Source: a bacterium (lineage in GTDB: Bacteria > Krumholzibacteriota > Krumholzibacteriia > LZORAL124-64-63). From it: a DNA stretch of 64,000 nucleotides. Where the stretch lies: NCBI GenBank assembly GCA_016712675.1, contig JADJQR010000001.1, positions 62,001-126,000 on the forward strand, written 5' to 3'. The stretch's first letter is position 1, and each line of letters begins with the position of its first letter. The notes below the pieces were generated by a model. The model worked only from the letters and a program-made list of their open reading frames with translations, made no database searches and was not told the DNA's origin. Below, piece by piece: positions 25,368 to 33,859 of the stretch. The translations under genes were made by a program, and so were the position numbers.

Positions 25368-25448
25368 GCGGGTCCAGGTCCTCCCGGGTTCGTGACAAGG
25401 GCCGACCGTGAATGTCGCTGGACTCGGTGACCGCGGTCAAGCGTCGGC

Positions 25449-26075
25449 TCAGCGTGCCGCCAGCGCGCCCGCGATCGCCGTGATCATCGCCGCGAACTCG
25501 GACTCTTCGAAGCCCTCCGACTGGAAGATGATCGTGCCGTCGCGTCCGATCACGTGGTTGCGCGGGATGTACGCCTCGGCGTAGCGCGCGTAGGCGCTGC
25601 GGTCGGTGTCCAGACCGATCAGCCAGGGCAGGGCGCGTTCGGCCACGAAGGGCGCCACCTTGGCGGCGTCCTCCTCGCGTGCGACCGAGATCATCACGAA
25701 GTCGGGGTTCCCGCCGAACGCGGCCCAGACGCGGTCCTTCAGGTGCGGCATCTCGGCCTTGCACGGCCCGCACCAGGTCGCGAACCAGTTCACCAGCACG
25801 ACCTTGCCCTTGTGCGCGGCCAGGCTGAACGGCTCGCCGCCCAGCGTCGCGACCGTGAACGGCGGCGCGGACTGGCCGACCACCGTCAGGGTGGTCTCCT
25901 CCGGTGAGGGGGGCGGGGGCGGCGGGGTGGTGTCGGCGGGCGCGGCCACTTGCGCCGGCGCAACTGGGGCCGCGGCGGCCTCGGCCACCGGCGCCTGCCG
26001 GCAAGCGCAAGCGCACCCCGTGGCGGCCACAGCCAGCAGCAGGAGAGTAGTCAGCGTCAGCGCGCGACGGGTCAT
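25449..26075 (-). CDS. TlpA-like thioredoxin lipoprotein
   Basis: 208 residues from ATG 26075. The signal sequence ends in the lipobox ATGC, placing Cys21 for lipidation. A Pro/Ala-rich linker (residues 25-58) leads to a thioredoxin fold with active site WCGPC (Cys102 and Cys105), the preceding VVLVNWFAT strand and the cis-Pro region IPRNHVIG. TlpA/ResA-type proteins reduce or rearrange disulphides in the periplasm. It leads an operon with the ABC exporter (81 bp) and YCII gene. A TGCGCCGGCGCA palindrome lies inside its linker coding region and another just upstream of the gene. Confidence 0.9.
   Translation of the reverse strand: MTRRALTLTTLLLLAVAATGCACACRQAPVAEAAAAPVAPAQVAAPADTTPPPPPPSPEETTLTVVGQSAPPFTVATLGGEPFSLAAHKGKVVLVNWFATWCGPCKAEMPHLKDRVWAAFGGNPDFVMISVAREEDAAKVAPFVAERALPWLIGLDTDRSAYARYAEAYIPRNHVIGRDGTIIFQSEGFEESEFAAMITAIAGALAAR
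25951..25962. repeat. Dispersed palindrome TGCGCCGGCGCA, copy 3
   Basis: Inside the linker region of the TlpA-like gene, flanked by T and A. Confidence 0.6.
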
Positions 26076-26124
26076 GGCGGGTTCTCCCCGGTTCGTGGCG
26101 GATGAGGCGGTCACCAGGCATGCG

Positions 26125-26136
26125 TGCGCCGGCGCA
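26125..26136. repeat. Dispersed palindrome TGCGCCGGCGCA, copy 4
   Basis: Intergenic, 50 bp upstream of the TlpA-like gene start. Confidence 0.6.
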
Positions 26137-26351
26137 TACCGATGGCGCGCAATATAGCCCGGCACGGCCCGCGATGCGCGGGTGACCTTGCCGGCGGGAC
26201 CGCGCATGCGCATCAACCATCATGTATACCGAACACGACCACACCAGAAGACAAGAATCGGCGCGCGCCTCGGAACCCTGCCCTCGCCAGATTGTTGAAT
26301 ATCCTTCATCATCCTCCCCCGCACCCCACACTCACCCCCCAGGAGCCCCCC

Positions 26352-27038
26352 ATGGCGAACGACCCGACCCGCCGCGCCACCTTCGTGCTGAGCGAGGTGG
26401 AGAAGAAGCTGCTGGTGCGCATCGCCGACCGGTTGCCGCGGTGGGTGCTGCCGGACCACCTGACGGTGTTCGGGATGTTGGGCTCAGCGCTGGTGACCGC
26501 TTCCTACCTGATGAGCAACCACGCGGCGTGGTGGCTGTGGATCGCGAACCTCGGGTTCGTTATCAACTGGTTCGGTGACAGCCTCGATGGCACCACGGCG
26601 CGCGTGCGGAAGATCCAGCGGCCGCGCTACGGCTACTACCTGGACCACCTGACCGACGCTTTCTCGACCCTCGCCATCGGGCTGGGGCTGGGGCTTTCGC
26701 CGTACATGTTGTTGTCGGTGGGATTGGCAATCGTGGCGGGCTATCTGGTGTTGTCGATCAACGTCTACCTGGAGAGCCAGGTGCTGGGCGACTTCCGCTT
26801 CGGGTACGGCGTGGTGGGGCCCACCGAGACGCGGCTGATCCTGATCGGCCTGAACACCGTCGCAGCCCTGCTGGGGCCGGTCCCGTTCAACGTGATGGGC
26901 GTGGGCGCGACGGTGTTCGACCTGTTCGGCGTCGTGGCGGTGATGGGCATGCTGGCGATGCTGAGCCGCCGCGTGGCGCGCAACCTGGGGCACCTGGCCA
27001 GGCTGGAGCCGGCGAACACGCGGCGGGACGACCGATAG
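26352..27038 (+). CDS. CDP-alcohol phosphatidyltransferase family enzyme
   Basis: 228 residues from ATG 26352, with AGGAG 7 nt upstream. The family catalytic motif is complete: Asp76, Asp79-Gly80, Ala83-Arg84, Gly94, Asp98 and Asp102. The spacer after Ala-Arg is nine residues instead of the textbook eight (DGTTARVRKIQRPRYG). About six membrane segments fill the rest. These inner-membrane enzymes transfer a phosphatidyl or similar group from a CDP-alcohol to a second alcohol using two metal ions. The exact substrate (inositol-, glycerol- or choline-type) cannot be read from the motif. It is a single gene. The opening EKKLLVRIADRLPRWV precedes the first membrane segment. Confidence 0.88.
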   Translation: MANDPTRRATFVLSEVEKKLLVRIADRLPRWVLPDHLTVFGMLGSALVTASYLMSNHAAWWLWIANLGFVINWFGDSLDGTTARVRKIQRPRYGYYLDHLTDAFSTLAIGLGLGLSPYMLLSVGLAIVAGYLVLSINVYLESQVLGDFRFGYGVVGPTETRLILIGLNTVAALLGPVPFNVMGVGATVFDLFGVVAVMGMLAMLSRRVARNLGHLARLEPANTRRDDR

Positions 27039-27196
27039 CGGCGCGGGCGCCCCCGCCTCGCCCAAGCGGGTCCGACCCGCGCCGCAGGCGGCTGGCAGCC
27101 GCCCAAACGCTTGCCGCACATTCATCTGTCATCATGGTCCGGTCCGCGATACGATCGGTATCTCCCTCTGCTCGTCGGCGGGATCATCCCACACGG

Positions 27197-27217
27197 CCGT
27201 TCCGTCCGACGGAACGG
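27197..27217. promoter_or_regulatory. Perfect 21-bp palindrome, candidate WYL operator
   Basis: CCGTTCCGTC, one central C, then GACGGAACGG: ten perfectly paired bases on each side. It ends 21 bp before the WYL regulator start at 27238, a position where binding would block transcription or translation start. A weaker GATAC-N5-GTATC repeat lies at 27148-27162. Confidence 0.7.
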
Positions 27218-27237
27218 TGATCCGATATCCTGGGGTC

Positions 27238-28323
27238 ATGATGCAGACACGGAAATCGCCCGACCGCAGCTACGGTGAAAAGCTGGTGCGGCTCTTCGCC
27301 AAGCTGATGTTCACGGGGCAGAAGCACTCGCTGACGGACCTGGCCAGGTCGCTGGGCTGCTCCAAGCAGACGGTGCTGCGCCTGATCGACGACATCACCC
27401 ACGCGTGGGAGGTCCCCCTGCGGGACGAGCTGCGCGATGGCCGCAAGTGGGTGTGGTTCGAGCGCGACGGCCACGTCGTCCCCGAACCGGCGGCGCTGCT
27501 GAGCGAGACCGAGCACCGCACGCTGCAGATGTGCCGCGCCTTCACCGAGCACCTGCTGGGCCGCGAGACCTTCGACGAGATCGAGCGCGCCATCGAGAAG
27601 AGCGGCCACCACCTGCCGGCCGGCGTGGAGGACGCGGGCGCGGTGTTCGGCGTGGTGCGCTCGGGCGTGATCGACTACACGCGCCACGAGGACCTGCTGC
27701 GCACGCTGCTGCAGGGCATGGAGGAGCGCCGCGTGTGCGAGGTGCGCTACCGCGGCCTGGGCGCGCCGGCGGCCAAGACGTTCCACATCAAGCCGCTCAA
27801 GGTGTTCGCTCACCGCGAGACGGTGTACGTGCACGCGCGGCGCGCGAAGTCGCCGGACAAGCCCTACAAGGCGCCGACCTACGATCCCCTGCTGGCGCTG
27901 CACCGCTTCGAGGACGTGACGCTGACCGACACGCCCTTCCGCCGCCCGCGCGGCTACGACTTCGACAAGGTCATGAACCGCGGCTTCGGCGTCTGGATGC
28001 AGAAGCGGTTCCGGGTGGTCGTGGAGCTGGAGGGCTGGGCCGCAGCTTGGGCGCGCGAGCGGACCTGGAGCCCGGACCAGCGCGTCGAGGACCTGCGCGA
28101 CGGCCGCCTGCGCCTGTCGTTCTGGTCGACGAGCGAGCCCGAGGTGGTCGCGCTGGTGCTGGGCTTCGGCGCCCAGGCGCGGCTGCGCGAGCCGGCGCCG
28201 CTGGTCGAGCAGGTGCGCGCGGAACTGGGGCGGATGGCGGGGCTCTATGACGTGCCGGCAAGGAAGCGGGCAGGGGGTCCCGACAACCCCCTGCCCCCGG
28301 ATTCCGCTCCCGCACGGGACTGA
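27238..28323 (+). CDS. WYL-domain transcriptional regulator
   Basis: 361 residues, start at ATG 27238 (tandem ATG at 27241) behind GGGG. The N-terminus is a winged helix-turn-helix (HSLTDLARSLGCSKQTVLRLIDDI). A helical linker follows, then the WYL sensor domain (CEVRYRGLG, then FHIKPLKVFAHRETVYVHARR) and a C-terminal WCX-type extension ending in VEQVRAELGRMAGLYD. WYL proteins sense ligands, often nucleotides or single-stranded DNA, and control defence or DNA-damage genes. There is no obvious defence system beside it. The perfect palindrome just upstream suggests autoregulation. Confidence 0.9.
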   Translation: MMQTRKSPDRSYGEKLVRLFAKLMFTGQKHSLTDLARSLGCSKQTVLRLIDDITHAWEVPLRDELRDGRKWVWFERDGHVVPEPAALLSETEHRTLQMCRAFTEHLLGRETFDEIERAIEKSGHHLPAGVEDAGAVFGVVRSGVIDYTRHEDLLRTLLQGMEERRVCEVRYRGLGAPAAKTFHIKPLKVFAHRETVYVHARRAKSPDKPYKAPTYDPLLALHRFEDVTLTDTPFRRPRGYDFDKVMNRGFGVWMQKRFRVVVELEGWAAAWARERTWSPDQRVEDLRDGRLRLSFWSTSEPEVVALVLGFGAQARLREPAPLVEQVRAELGRMAGLYDVPARKRAGGPDNPLPPDSAPARD

Positions 28324-28359
28324 GGCTCCCGATCCCGCCGCGAGGGCGGACCGACGCTG

Positions 28360-28788
28360 CTAGCGACGGCCTCCGCGGCCGGTGCCGCCGCCCGCCGCGC
28401 CGTCACCGGAGCCGGTGCCGGTGCCGGGACGCAAGCCCGCGCCAGCGCCGGAGCCTTCGCCGCCGAACCCGCCGCCGGCCCCCATCGCCCCCGGCCGGGC
28501 CAGGAAGCCGCCATCCTGGTCGCAGATGCCGTCGCCGTCGCCGTTGCCTTCACCCCGGCGTTGGCCGCTGCCGTCGCCGACGGGCTCGAAGTCCGGGTCC
28601 AATCCGTTGGGGATGCCGTCGCCGTCGGCGTCCGGCGCCAGGTCGTTGAAGCCGTCGCCATCCTCATCCAGGAAGCCGCCGACGCGATAGCCGTTGCCCG
28701 GTTGTTCATCGGTCTGTGCGTTGGCTGGGGCGCCGAACGCCACCAGGGCCGCGATGGACAGGATACTGATAGTCAGCTTGGTCTTCAT
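28360..28788 (-). CDS. Small secreted DxDGDG (thrombospondin-3-like) protein A
   Basis: 142 residues from ATG 28788, with GAGGAAA as ribosome site. A signal peptide ends at ANAQ. Mature residues 37-62 read VGGFLDEDGDGFND then LAPDADGDGIPNG, two consecutive Asp-rich calcium-type loops. A third (GDGDGICDQDGG) is near residue 83. The C-terminus is Gly-rich and disordered. Residues 37-62 are identical to protein B (29112-29552) except for one Asp/Asn change. Upstream is a -24/-12 promoter and an inverted-repeat site shared with protein B. It is probably a calcium- or metal-binding surface protein controlled by the neighbouring sigma-54 activator. Function unknown. Confidence 0.82.
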   Translation of the reverse strand: MKTKLTISILSIAALVAFGAPANAQTDEQPGNGYRVGGFLDEDGDGFNDLAPDADGDGIPNGLDPDFEPVGDGSGQRRGEGNGDGDGICDQDGGFLARPGAMGAGGGFGGEGSGAGAGLRPGTGTGSGDGAAGGGTGRGGRR

Positions 28789-28842
28789 GGTCGTTTCCTC
28801 ATTCCTGAAGATGTTCGCAGCGAGGTGTCTCGGGTGCCCTGT

Positions 28843-28858
28843 TGCAGGGGGCGGGCCA
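28843..28858 (-). promoter_or_regulatory. Sigma-54 promoter of DxDGDG gene A
   Basis: Minus strand TGGCCCG-CCCC-CTGCA: correct GG-N10-GC spacing, 6 of 7 bases in the -24 box and 4 of 5 in the -12 box. It implies a leader of about 44 nt to the start at 28788. Confidence 0.65.
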
Positions 28859-28954
28859 GCTTGTGGCGTTCGGTGTCTCTTCCGGCAACTGATTCCACGG
28901 CATGGATCTGGGTCGTTGTCCCGCATGGTCCGACATGCGCAGCCCTGACGGGAC

Positions 28955-28983
28955 TTCGACGGCGCCGTCGAACCCGTTCGACG
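28955..28983. promoter_or_regulatory. Activator site A: TTCGACG-N4-CGTCGAA plus extra half-site
   Basis: An 18-bp perfect palindrome (28955-28972) lies 97 bp upstream of the sigma-54 promoter, a normal enhancer distance for NtrC-type activators. A third half-site TTCGACG follows at 28977-28983. The same pattern recurs at 29726 and 32951. Confidence 0.65.
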
Positions 28984-29111
28984 ATCACGGCGCAACGTCT
29001 GCCGCAACGAAAACGGGGGAGCCCGAAGGCTCCCCCGATCCGCCGCTTCCGCTCCCGCTGCTGGGGGGGACCCGTGTCCATCGGGGCGGTCGCGACATCG
29101 TCGCCGGTCCG

Positions 29112-29552
29112 TCAGTTCCGGCCGGCCAGGCCGTTGCCGTCCAGCTGGGGCGTGCAGGTGCCGTCGCCCGGGCCGAAGCCGCTGCCGTCACCGGGGCCGC
29201 TGCCGCCGTTGCCGGTGCCATCGCCGGGACCGAAGCCGGACGCGCCCTGCAGGTGCTTCCACTTGTACTGGAAGCGGTAGGCGAAGCCGTCCTCGTCGCA
29301 GATGCCGGTGTCGGCGCCCAGGCGGTTGCCGCTGCCATCCATGGGCGGCGCGTAGTCCGGGTCCACGCCGTTGGGGATGCCGTCGCCGTCGGCGTCCGGG
29401 GCCAGGTCGTTGAAGCCGTCGCCGTTCTCGTCGAGGAAGCCGCCGACCATGCGGCCGAAGCCGCCGGCGCCGTCGGTCTGGGCGGAAGCGGGGGCGACGA
29501 AGGCGGCGATCGCCAGGGCCGCGAGGGCGCTGAGGATGATGCGGGTCTTCAT
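29112..29552 (-). CDS. Small secreted DxDGDG (thrombospondin-3-like) protein B
   Basis: 146 residues from ATG 29552, with AAGGAG as ribosome site. The signal peptide ends at ASAQ at the same position as protein A. Residues 37-62 carry the shared VGGFLDENGDGFND and LAPDADGDGIPNG loops, then DPDY and a third loop around DTGICDEDG. The tail alternates Gly, Pro and Asp (GFGPGDGTG, repeated) and has a Cys pair (Cys85, Cys133) absent in A. Gene B lies directly upstream of A on the same strand but has its own matching sigma-54 promoter and activator site, so the pair arose by duplication that included the control region. Confidence 0.82.
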   Translation of the reverse strand: MKTRIILSALAALAIAAFVAPASAQTDGAGGFGRMVGGFLDENGDGFNDLAPDADGDGIPNGVDPDYAPPMDGSGNRLGADTGICDEDGFAYRFQYKWKHLQGASGFGPGDGTGNGGSGPGDGSGFGPGDGTCTPQLDGNGLAGRN

Positions 29553-29609
29553 GGGTCTGCTCCTTGCGTCAGTTCTGCGCCGAATCGGCGAGGATTCAAG
29601 GCGGCAGAT

Positions 29610-29625
29610 TGCATCGGACGGGCCA
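29610..29625 (-). promoter_or_regulatory. Sigma-54 promoter of DxDGDG gene B
   Basis: Minus strand TGGCCCG-TCCG-ATGCA: same -24 box as gene A, correct GG-N10-GC spacing. It implies a leader of about 47 nt to the start at 29552, almost equal to gene A. Confidence 0.65.
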
Positions 29626-29725
29626 GTCGCCGCGGGATGCTGTGGAATTGGTGTCAACTTCCACGACGATGCGGATATCCGGGGTTCGCGCCGCGCCGCG
29701 ATTCGAGACCGCGGATGAGCGGTGA

Positions 29726-29743
29726 TTCGACCATCCGGTCGAA
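29726..29743. promoter_or_regulatory. Activator site B: TTCGACC-N4-GGTCGAA
   Basis: Perfect 7-bp inverted repeat around 4 bp, 101 bp upstream of promoter B. It is also about 90-110 bp before the divergent kinase gene, so it may serve both directions. Confidence 0.65.
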
Positions 29744-29833
29744 GGACCCGACGAACCTTGTCGATCCGGATGACCTGGACTACGATCGCAGGTCATGCGA
29801 CGCGAACGGCGGTTGCGCCGGGAACAGGATGCC

Positions 29834-31570
29834 ATGCCACGCGGTGCTGCCCGACTGACGACCCTGCTGCTGCGCGCACCCGTGGTGGTGGCCGTGCTGG
29901 TGCTGGCGGCGGCCGTGTTCGTCGTGTCGACGGTGCGCGAGATGCGCGGCGCGCGCGCCGCGATGGACGCCCTGACGGTCGACCACGCCGAGCAGGTGCG
30001 CCGCGTGGTCGGCGAGAGCCAGACGCATGCGCTGACGGCTTACGCGGCCTGGGAATCGCAGGCGGGGCAGCGCCTGCTGGCGCTGGCGGCGCTGGTCGAA
30101 GGACTGGCGAGCGCGCCGGCCCGGGTCCCGGCGCAGGCCGTGTTCGACAGCATCGCCGTCGCGAACGACCTGGTGTGTTTGAGCGTGCGGGCGACGGACG
30201 GGCGCCTGCTGGCGGCGGCCCGCGTGACCGGATCGCACGACGAGACGGCGTGCCGCGCCGAACTGTCGGCGGGCGGCGTCGACGATCTCGGCCCCGGCCA
30301 GGGGCGCATCCTGTATGTGCCGTCGGCGTCGGGCACGGGCTACCGCCTGGTCGGCGCGTTGCGGCGGCCGGACGGGCGCCTGGCCTGCGCCGGGATGGAC
30401 GAACGCGCCCTGGCCGCCACGCGCCGACGCATCGGCCCGGGCCGTCTTCTCCAGCTCATCAACAGCATGGGCGGCACCGTCTACCTGGCGCTGCAGGGCG
30501 AGGAAGGCATCCTGTCGGCGACCGCCAACGTGACGACCCTGTCGGCGGTGGCCGATGACACCCTGCTGGCGGGCGTGCTGCGCAGCGGTGTCCCGGCGAC
30601 GCGCCAGGTCGAATTCGACGGCCAGCCCACGCTCGAAGCCATATCGCGTCTGGCGGTGGACGGGCGCGCCATCAGCCTGCTGCGGGTGGGGCTCGACCTG
30701 AGGCCCGCGCAGGCGCGCCAGCAGGAGATCGAGCGCAGCCTGGCCGTACACTCGTTCCTGCTCCTGGCGGCGTTCGGCGCCGGTGCGGCGCTGCTGGCGG
30801 CCAGCCGGCGGCTGGCGGCGACCCAGGCGGCATGGGAGCAGGCGCGGCGCGAAGTGACGGCGCTCGAGGCCGAGCGCGCGCGGCGCGAACGCTCGTTCGC
30901 ACTGGGCGAACTGGCGTCCGGCGTGGCGCACGAGATCCGCAACCCGCTCAACGCGATCGGCATGGTGGCGCAGCGGCTGGGGCGCGAGTTCACGCCACTC
31001 GAGGGGCGCGAAGAGTACGCCCAGTTGACGACGACCGTTCGTGGCGAGGTCCAGCGCATCAACCGGATCATCGAACAGTTCCTGCGCTTCGCGCGGCCCG
31101 CCGCGCCCAGCCCGCGCGACGTCGACTTGGCCGCGCTGGTGCGGGAGATGGCGCAGCTGGTCGAGCCGCGCTTCGCCGCGAAGGGCGTGGCGCTGGTCGT
31201 GGAGGCCCCCGTGCGTTCGGTCCTGACGGCCGATCCGGACCTCCTGCGCCAGGCTCTGCACAACCTGCTGGACAACGCGCTGGACGCCTGTCCGGCCGGG
31301 GCCGTGACGGTGCTGGCGCTTCGCGACGGCGGGGCAGTGGTCGAACTGGAGGTTCGCGACGACGGGCCGGGCATTGCCGCGGCCGAACTGCCGCGCGTGT
31401 TCGATCTCTACCACACGACGAAGCCCGACGGCACAGGTGTCGGGCTGGCGGTGGTCGACCAGGTGGCGGGCCAGCACGGCGGCCGCGCGCGCGTGCGCAG
31501 CGAGCCCGGCCTTGGGGCCGTTTTCACCATCGAATTGCCGCGCCGGCGCGCGGACGGGGATCAGCGATGA
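29834..31570 (+). CDS. ZraS/NtrB-type membrane histidine kinase of the DxDGDG locus
   Basis: 578 residues from ATG 29834, which has AGGA 5 nt upstream. ATG 29795 is an alternative. Membrane segments lie at about 14-32 and 305-325, around a ~270-residue extracytoplasmic sensor with PDC/Cache-like alternation but no certain family. The kinase H-box is [14 protein letters not shown] (His366), with N-box [12 protein letters not shown]1 DDGPGI and G2 GTGVGLAVV. The lack of a PAS domain and the overall shape resemble ZraS/HydH. The stop overlaps the start of the sigma-54 activator (ATGA). It is divergent from secreted protein gene B, as zraSR is from zraP in E. coli. Confidence 0.92.
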   Translation: MPRGAARLTTLLLRAPVVVAVLVLAAAVFVVSTVREMRGARAAMDALTVDHAEQVRRVVGESQTHALTAYAAWESQAGQRLLALAALVEGLASAPARVPAQAVFDSIAVANDLVCLSVRATDGRLLAAARVTGSHDETACRAELSAGGVDDLGPGQGRILYVPSASGTGYRLVGALRRPDGRLACAGMDERALAATRRRIGPGRLLQLINSMGGTVYLALQGEEGILSATANVTTLSAVADDTLLAGVLRSGVPATRQVEFDGQPTLEAISRLAVDGRAISLLRVGLDLRPAQARQQEIERSLAVHSFLLLAAFGAGAALLAASRRLAATQAAWEQARREVTALEAERARRERSFALGELASGVAHEIRNPLNAIGMVAQRLGREFTPLEGREEYAQLTTTVRGEVQRINRIIEQFLRFARPAAPSPRDVDLAALVREMAQLVEPRFAAKGVALVVEAPVRSVLTADPDLLRQALHNLLDNALDACPAGAVTVLALRDGGAVVELEVRDDGPGIAAAELPRVFDLYHTTKPDGTGVGLAVVDQVAGQHGGRARVRSEPGLGAVFTIELPRRRADGDQR

Positions 31571-32919
31571 CCGACGCGAGGATACTGGTCGTGGACGACG
31601 AGGCGGCGCAGCGCGAGTCGCTGGGCGGCTTCCTGGTGAAGCAGGGCTTCGACGTGGTGCTGGCCGCCGACGGCGAGACGGCGCTGCGCATCCTGCAGGG
31701 CGCCGTGGTCGACGTAATGCTGACGGATGTCCGCATGCCGGGCCTGGACGGAGTCGAACTGCTGCGGCGCGCGCGCGAGGTGAATCCGCTGCTCGAGGTG
31801 GTCGTGATGACCGCCTTCGGGACCATCACCGACGCCGTGGAGGCGATGAAGTCGGGCGCGGCCTCGTACCTCACCAAGCCCGTGGATCTCGACGAGATCC
31901 TCTTGCAGGTGCGGGCGGCGCTGGAGCGGCGGAACCTGGTCTCGGAGGTGCGCCACCTGCGTCGGCAGGCGGCGGCGTCGCACACCTTTTCGGGTATCGT
32001 CGCCACGAGCGCCGGCATGATTGCCGCCCTGGACCTGGCGGCGCGGGTGGCCGCCACCGACGCGACCGTCCTCGTCCGTGGCGAAAGCGGTACCGGCAAG
32101 GAACTGGTGGCCCGCGCGCTGCACCAGGCAAGTGGCCGCCGCGACGGTCCGTTCGTGGCCATCAACTGCGCGGCCATCACGCCCACGCTGTTGGAGAGCG
32201 AGCTGTTCGGGCACGAGAAGGGCGCCTTCACCGGCGCCGAGAAGGCGCGTGCCGGGCGCTTCGAGGCGGCGCAGGGCGGGACGCTGTTCCTGGACGAGAT
32301 CGGCGACCTGACGCCCGAGCTGCAGGTGAAGCTGCTGCGCGTGCTGCAGGAACGGACCTTCGAGCGCGTGGGCAGCAGCCGGTCGCTGAGTACCGACGCG
32401 CGGATCGTCGCGGCCACGCACCGCGACCTCGAGCAGATGGTGGCCGACGGCGACTTCCGCCAGGACCTCTACTACCGGCTCGACGTGGTCAGCATCCGCC
32501 TGCCTGCGCTGCGCGAGAGGCGCGGCGACATCCCGGTGCTCATCGACCACTTCCGGCGCAAGGCGGCCGCGCAGTACCTGCGCCCGGTCGAATCGATCAG
32601 CCGCGAGGCGATGGATCTGCTGGTCAAGCATGACTACCCGGGCAACGTGCGCGAACTGGAGAATCTGATCACGCGCATGGTCGTGCTTTCGCGGGGGCCG
32701 GTGGCGACGCTGGCCGACCTGCCGGGGGGTATCGCCGGCGCGACGGCGCCGCGGACGGCGACCTTCGACGGCGACCTGCCGCTACATCTCGAGGAGATCG
32801 AGAAGAGCATCGTGCGCGAGGCCCTCGACGCGGCCCAGGGCAACCAGAGCCAGGCTGCGCGCGCGGTGGGGCTGAGCGAGCGCAACCTGCGCTACAAGCT
32901 GCGCAAGTGGGGCTGGTAG
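31567..32919 (+). CDS. ZraR/NtrC-type sigma-54 response regulator of the DxDGDG locus
   Basis: 450 residues, start overlapping the kinase stop by 4 bp. The receiver has Asp54 (LTDVRMPG) and Lys104 (TKPV). The AAA+ domain is canonical: Walker A GESGTGKE, an intact sigma-54 contact loop GAFTGA (219-224) and Walker [12 protein letters not shown]. The C-terminus is a Fis-type helix-turn-helix ([25 protein letters not shown]). It is the only one of three NtrC-like regulators here with every motif intact. It is the obvious candidate to bind the TTCGAC-type repeats and fire the neighbouring -24/-12 promoters. Confidence 0.96.
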   Translation: MTDARILVVDDEAAQRESLGGFLVKQGFDVVLAADGETALRILQGAVVDVMLTDVRMPGLDGVELLRRAREVNPLLEVVVMTAFGTITDAVEAMKSGAASYLTKPVDLDEILLQVRAALERRNLVSEVRHLRRQAAASHTFSGIVATSAGMIAALDLAARVAATDATVLVRGESGTGKELVARALHQASGRRDGPFVAINCAAITPTLLESELFGHEKGAFTGAEKARAGRFEAAQGGTLFLDEIGDLTPELQVKLLRVLQERTFERVGSSRSLSTDARIVAATHRDLEQMVADGDFRQDLYYRLDVVSIRLPALRERRGDIPVLIDHFRRKAAAQYLRPVESISREAMDLLVKHDYPGNVRELENLITRMVVLSRGPVATLADLPGGIAGATAPRTATFDGDLPLHLEEIEKSIVREALDAAQGNQSQAARAVGLSERNLRYKLRKWGW

Positions 32920-32940
32920 GCGGTTCCGACACGGCGCTTC

Positions 32941-32968
32941 GGTCGAACCATTCGACGAGACCGTCGAG
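32941..32968. promoter_or_regulatory. Activator site C: TTCGACG-N4-CGTCGAG with extra half-site
   Basis: 32951-32968 matches the site-A pattern at all but the last base. A further half-site GGTCGAA lies at 32941-32947, giving the same GTCGAA-N3/4-TTCGAC arrangement seen at site A. It is in the gap before the third DxDGDG gene. Confidence 0.55.
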
Positions 32969-33041
32969 CCCGGTGCGGGAGCGTTCGCGAGCGCCTTCTG
33001 TAAGTGCCAGATAGTCAACAAGTTGGTTTTTCCGCACGGGT

Positions 33042-33057
33042 GGGTCGGGAACTTGCA
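33042..33057 (+). promoter_or_regulatory. Weak sigma-54 promoter candidate for DxDGDG gene C
   Basis: GGGTCGG-GAAC-TTGCA: full -12 box and GG-N10-GC spacing, but a poor -24 box. It is 74 bp downstream of activator site C and about 150 bp before the gene. Confidence 0.3.
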
Positions 33058-33208
33058 ACCGGGCCGGAGGGACCGCGAGAGCGGCACCCGGGAGCGGAGC
33101 CGGACAGCATAGCGAACTCAGCACGTTTGGCGCGTTCCGACGATGGCGGGGAGGCGGGGGAGAAGGCGAGGCTTCCCCGCCTGCCCTGCTGCACACGAGG
33201 AGGCGGTC

Positions 33209-33859
33209 ATGAGGCTCATCATCCTGGCTATCACCTGCTGCGCCGTGGCGACCACGGCGCTGGCACAGGACGCGCCGGCGGTGCCGACGCCCGGCTGGCT
33301 GGACCGTGACGGCGACGGGCGTCACGACCTGTATCGCGATGCGGACGGCGATGGCATCAACGACGCCAGCGGCCTGGCCTATGCGCACCGCTTCGTATGG
33401 ATCGACGAGGACGGCGATGCCGTCAATGACGCGTGGCGCGACGCCGACGGCGACGGCGTGAACGACCTCGAGACCTCGTTCCGCGACCGCAACGCCGATG
33501 GTCGCGATGACAACGTGCTGGACCTGGACGGTGACGGCATCAACGACGTGACCGGCCGCGCCTACGGACGGGACGACCTGCATGGCGACATGTTCGGCTT
33601 CGTCGTCGATGGCGCGTCCTGGATCGACGAGGACGGCGACGGCTTTGCCGACCGACCGACCGGTCATCACGGCCGTCAGGACCGCTTCATCGACAACGAC
33701 GGCGACGGCATGGCCGACGACTGCTGGTTCGAGGACGGCGGTTTTCGCCACCACCGCGCGCGCTCGGGCCAGGGTGGCGGCGCCGGCGGACCGGGCGGTC
33801 CCGGCGGCGGCCAGCAGTGGCGTGGCGGCGGGTCGTCCGTGTCCTGGAGCCCGCGGTGA
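33209..33859 (+). CDS. Secreted multi-repeat DxDGDG protein C
   Basis: 216 residues from ATG 33209, with a GAGGAGG ribosome site. A signal peptide ends at TALAQ. Eight Asp-rich calcium-type loops run from about residue 32 to 170 (DRDGDGRHD, DADGDGIND, DEDGDAVND, DADGDGVND, DRNADGRDD, DLDGDGIND, DEDGDGFAD, DNDGDGMAD), with His-rich stretches near the end (GHHGRQ, RHHRAR). The tail is Gly-rich. It is the largest relative of proteins A and B and lies downstream of the two-component pair behind activator site C. The stop overlaps the start of the barrel gene (TGATG), so both are made together. Confidence 0.85.
   Translation: MRLIILAITCCAVATTALAQDAPAVPTPGWLDRDGDGRHDLYRDADGDGINDASGLAYAHRFVWIDEDGDAVNDAWRDADGDGVNDLETSFRDRNADGRDDNVLDLDGDGINDVTGRAYGRDDLHGDMFGFVVDGASWIDEDGDGFADRPTGHHGRQDRFIDNDGDGMADDCWFEDGGFRHHRARSGQGGGAGGPGGPGGGQQWRGGGSSVSWSPR

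Larger units (their letters stand above)
28789..29111. other. Promoter region of DxDGDG gene A
   Basis: No coding sequence. It holds the sigma-54 promoter (28843-28858) and the upstream inverted-repeat site (28955-28983) of gene A. The part next to gene B's stop codon (28995-29111) shows nothing else certain. Confidence 0.6.

Noticed and set aside
31533-31550. Additional GCGCCGGCGC cores (also near 1083 and 56416)
   Set aside because: Flanks are not T...A, so they are not copies of the TGCGCCGGCGCA repeat. The core alone is common at this base composition.
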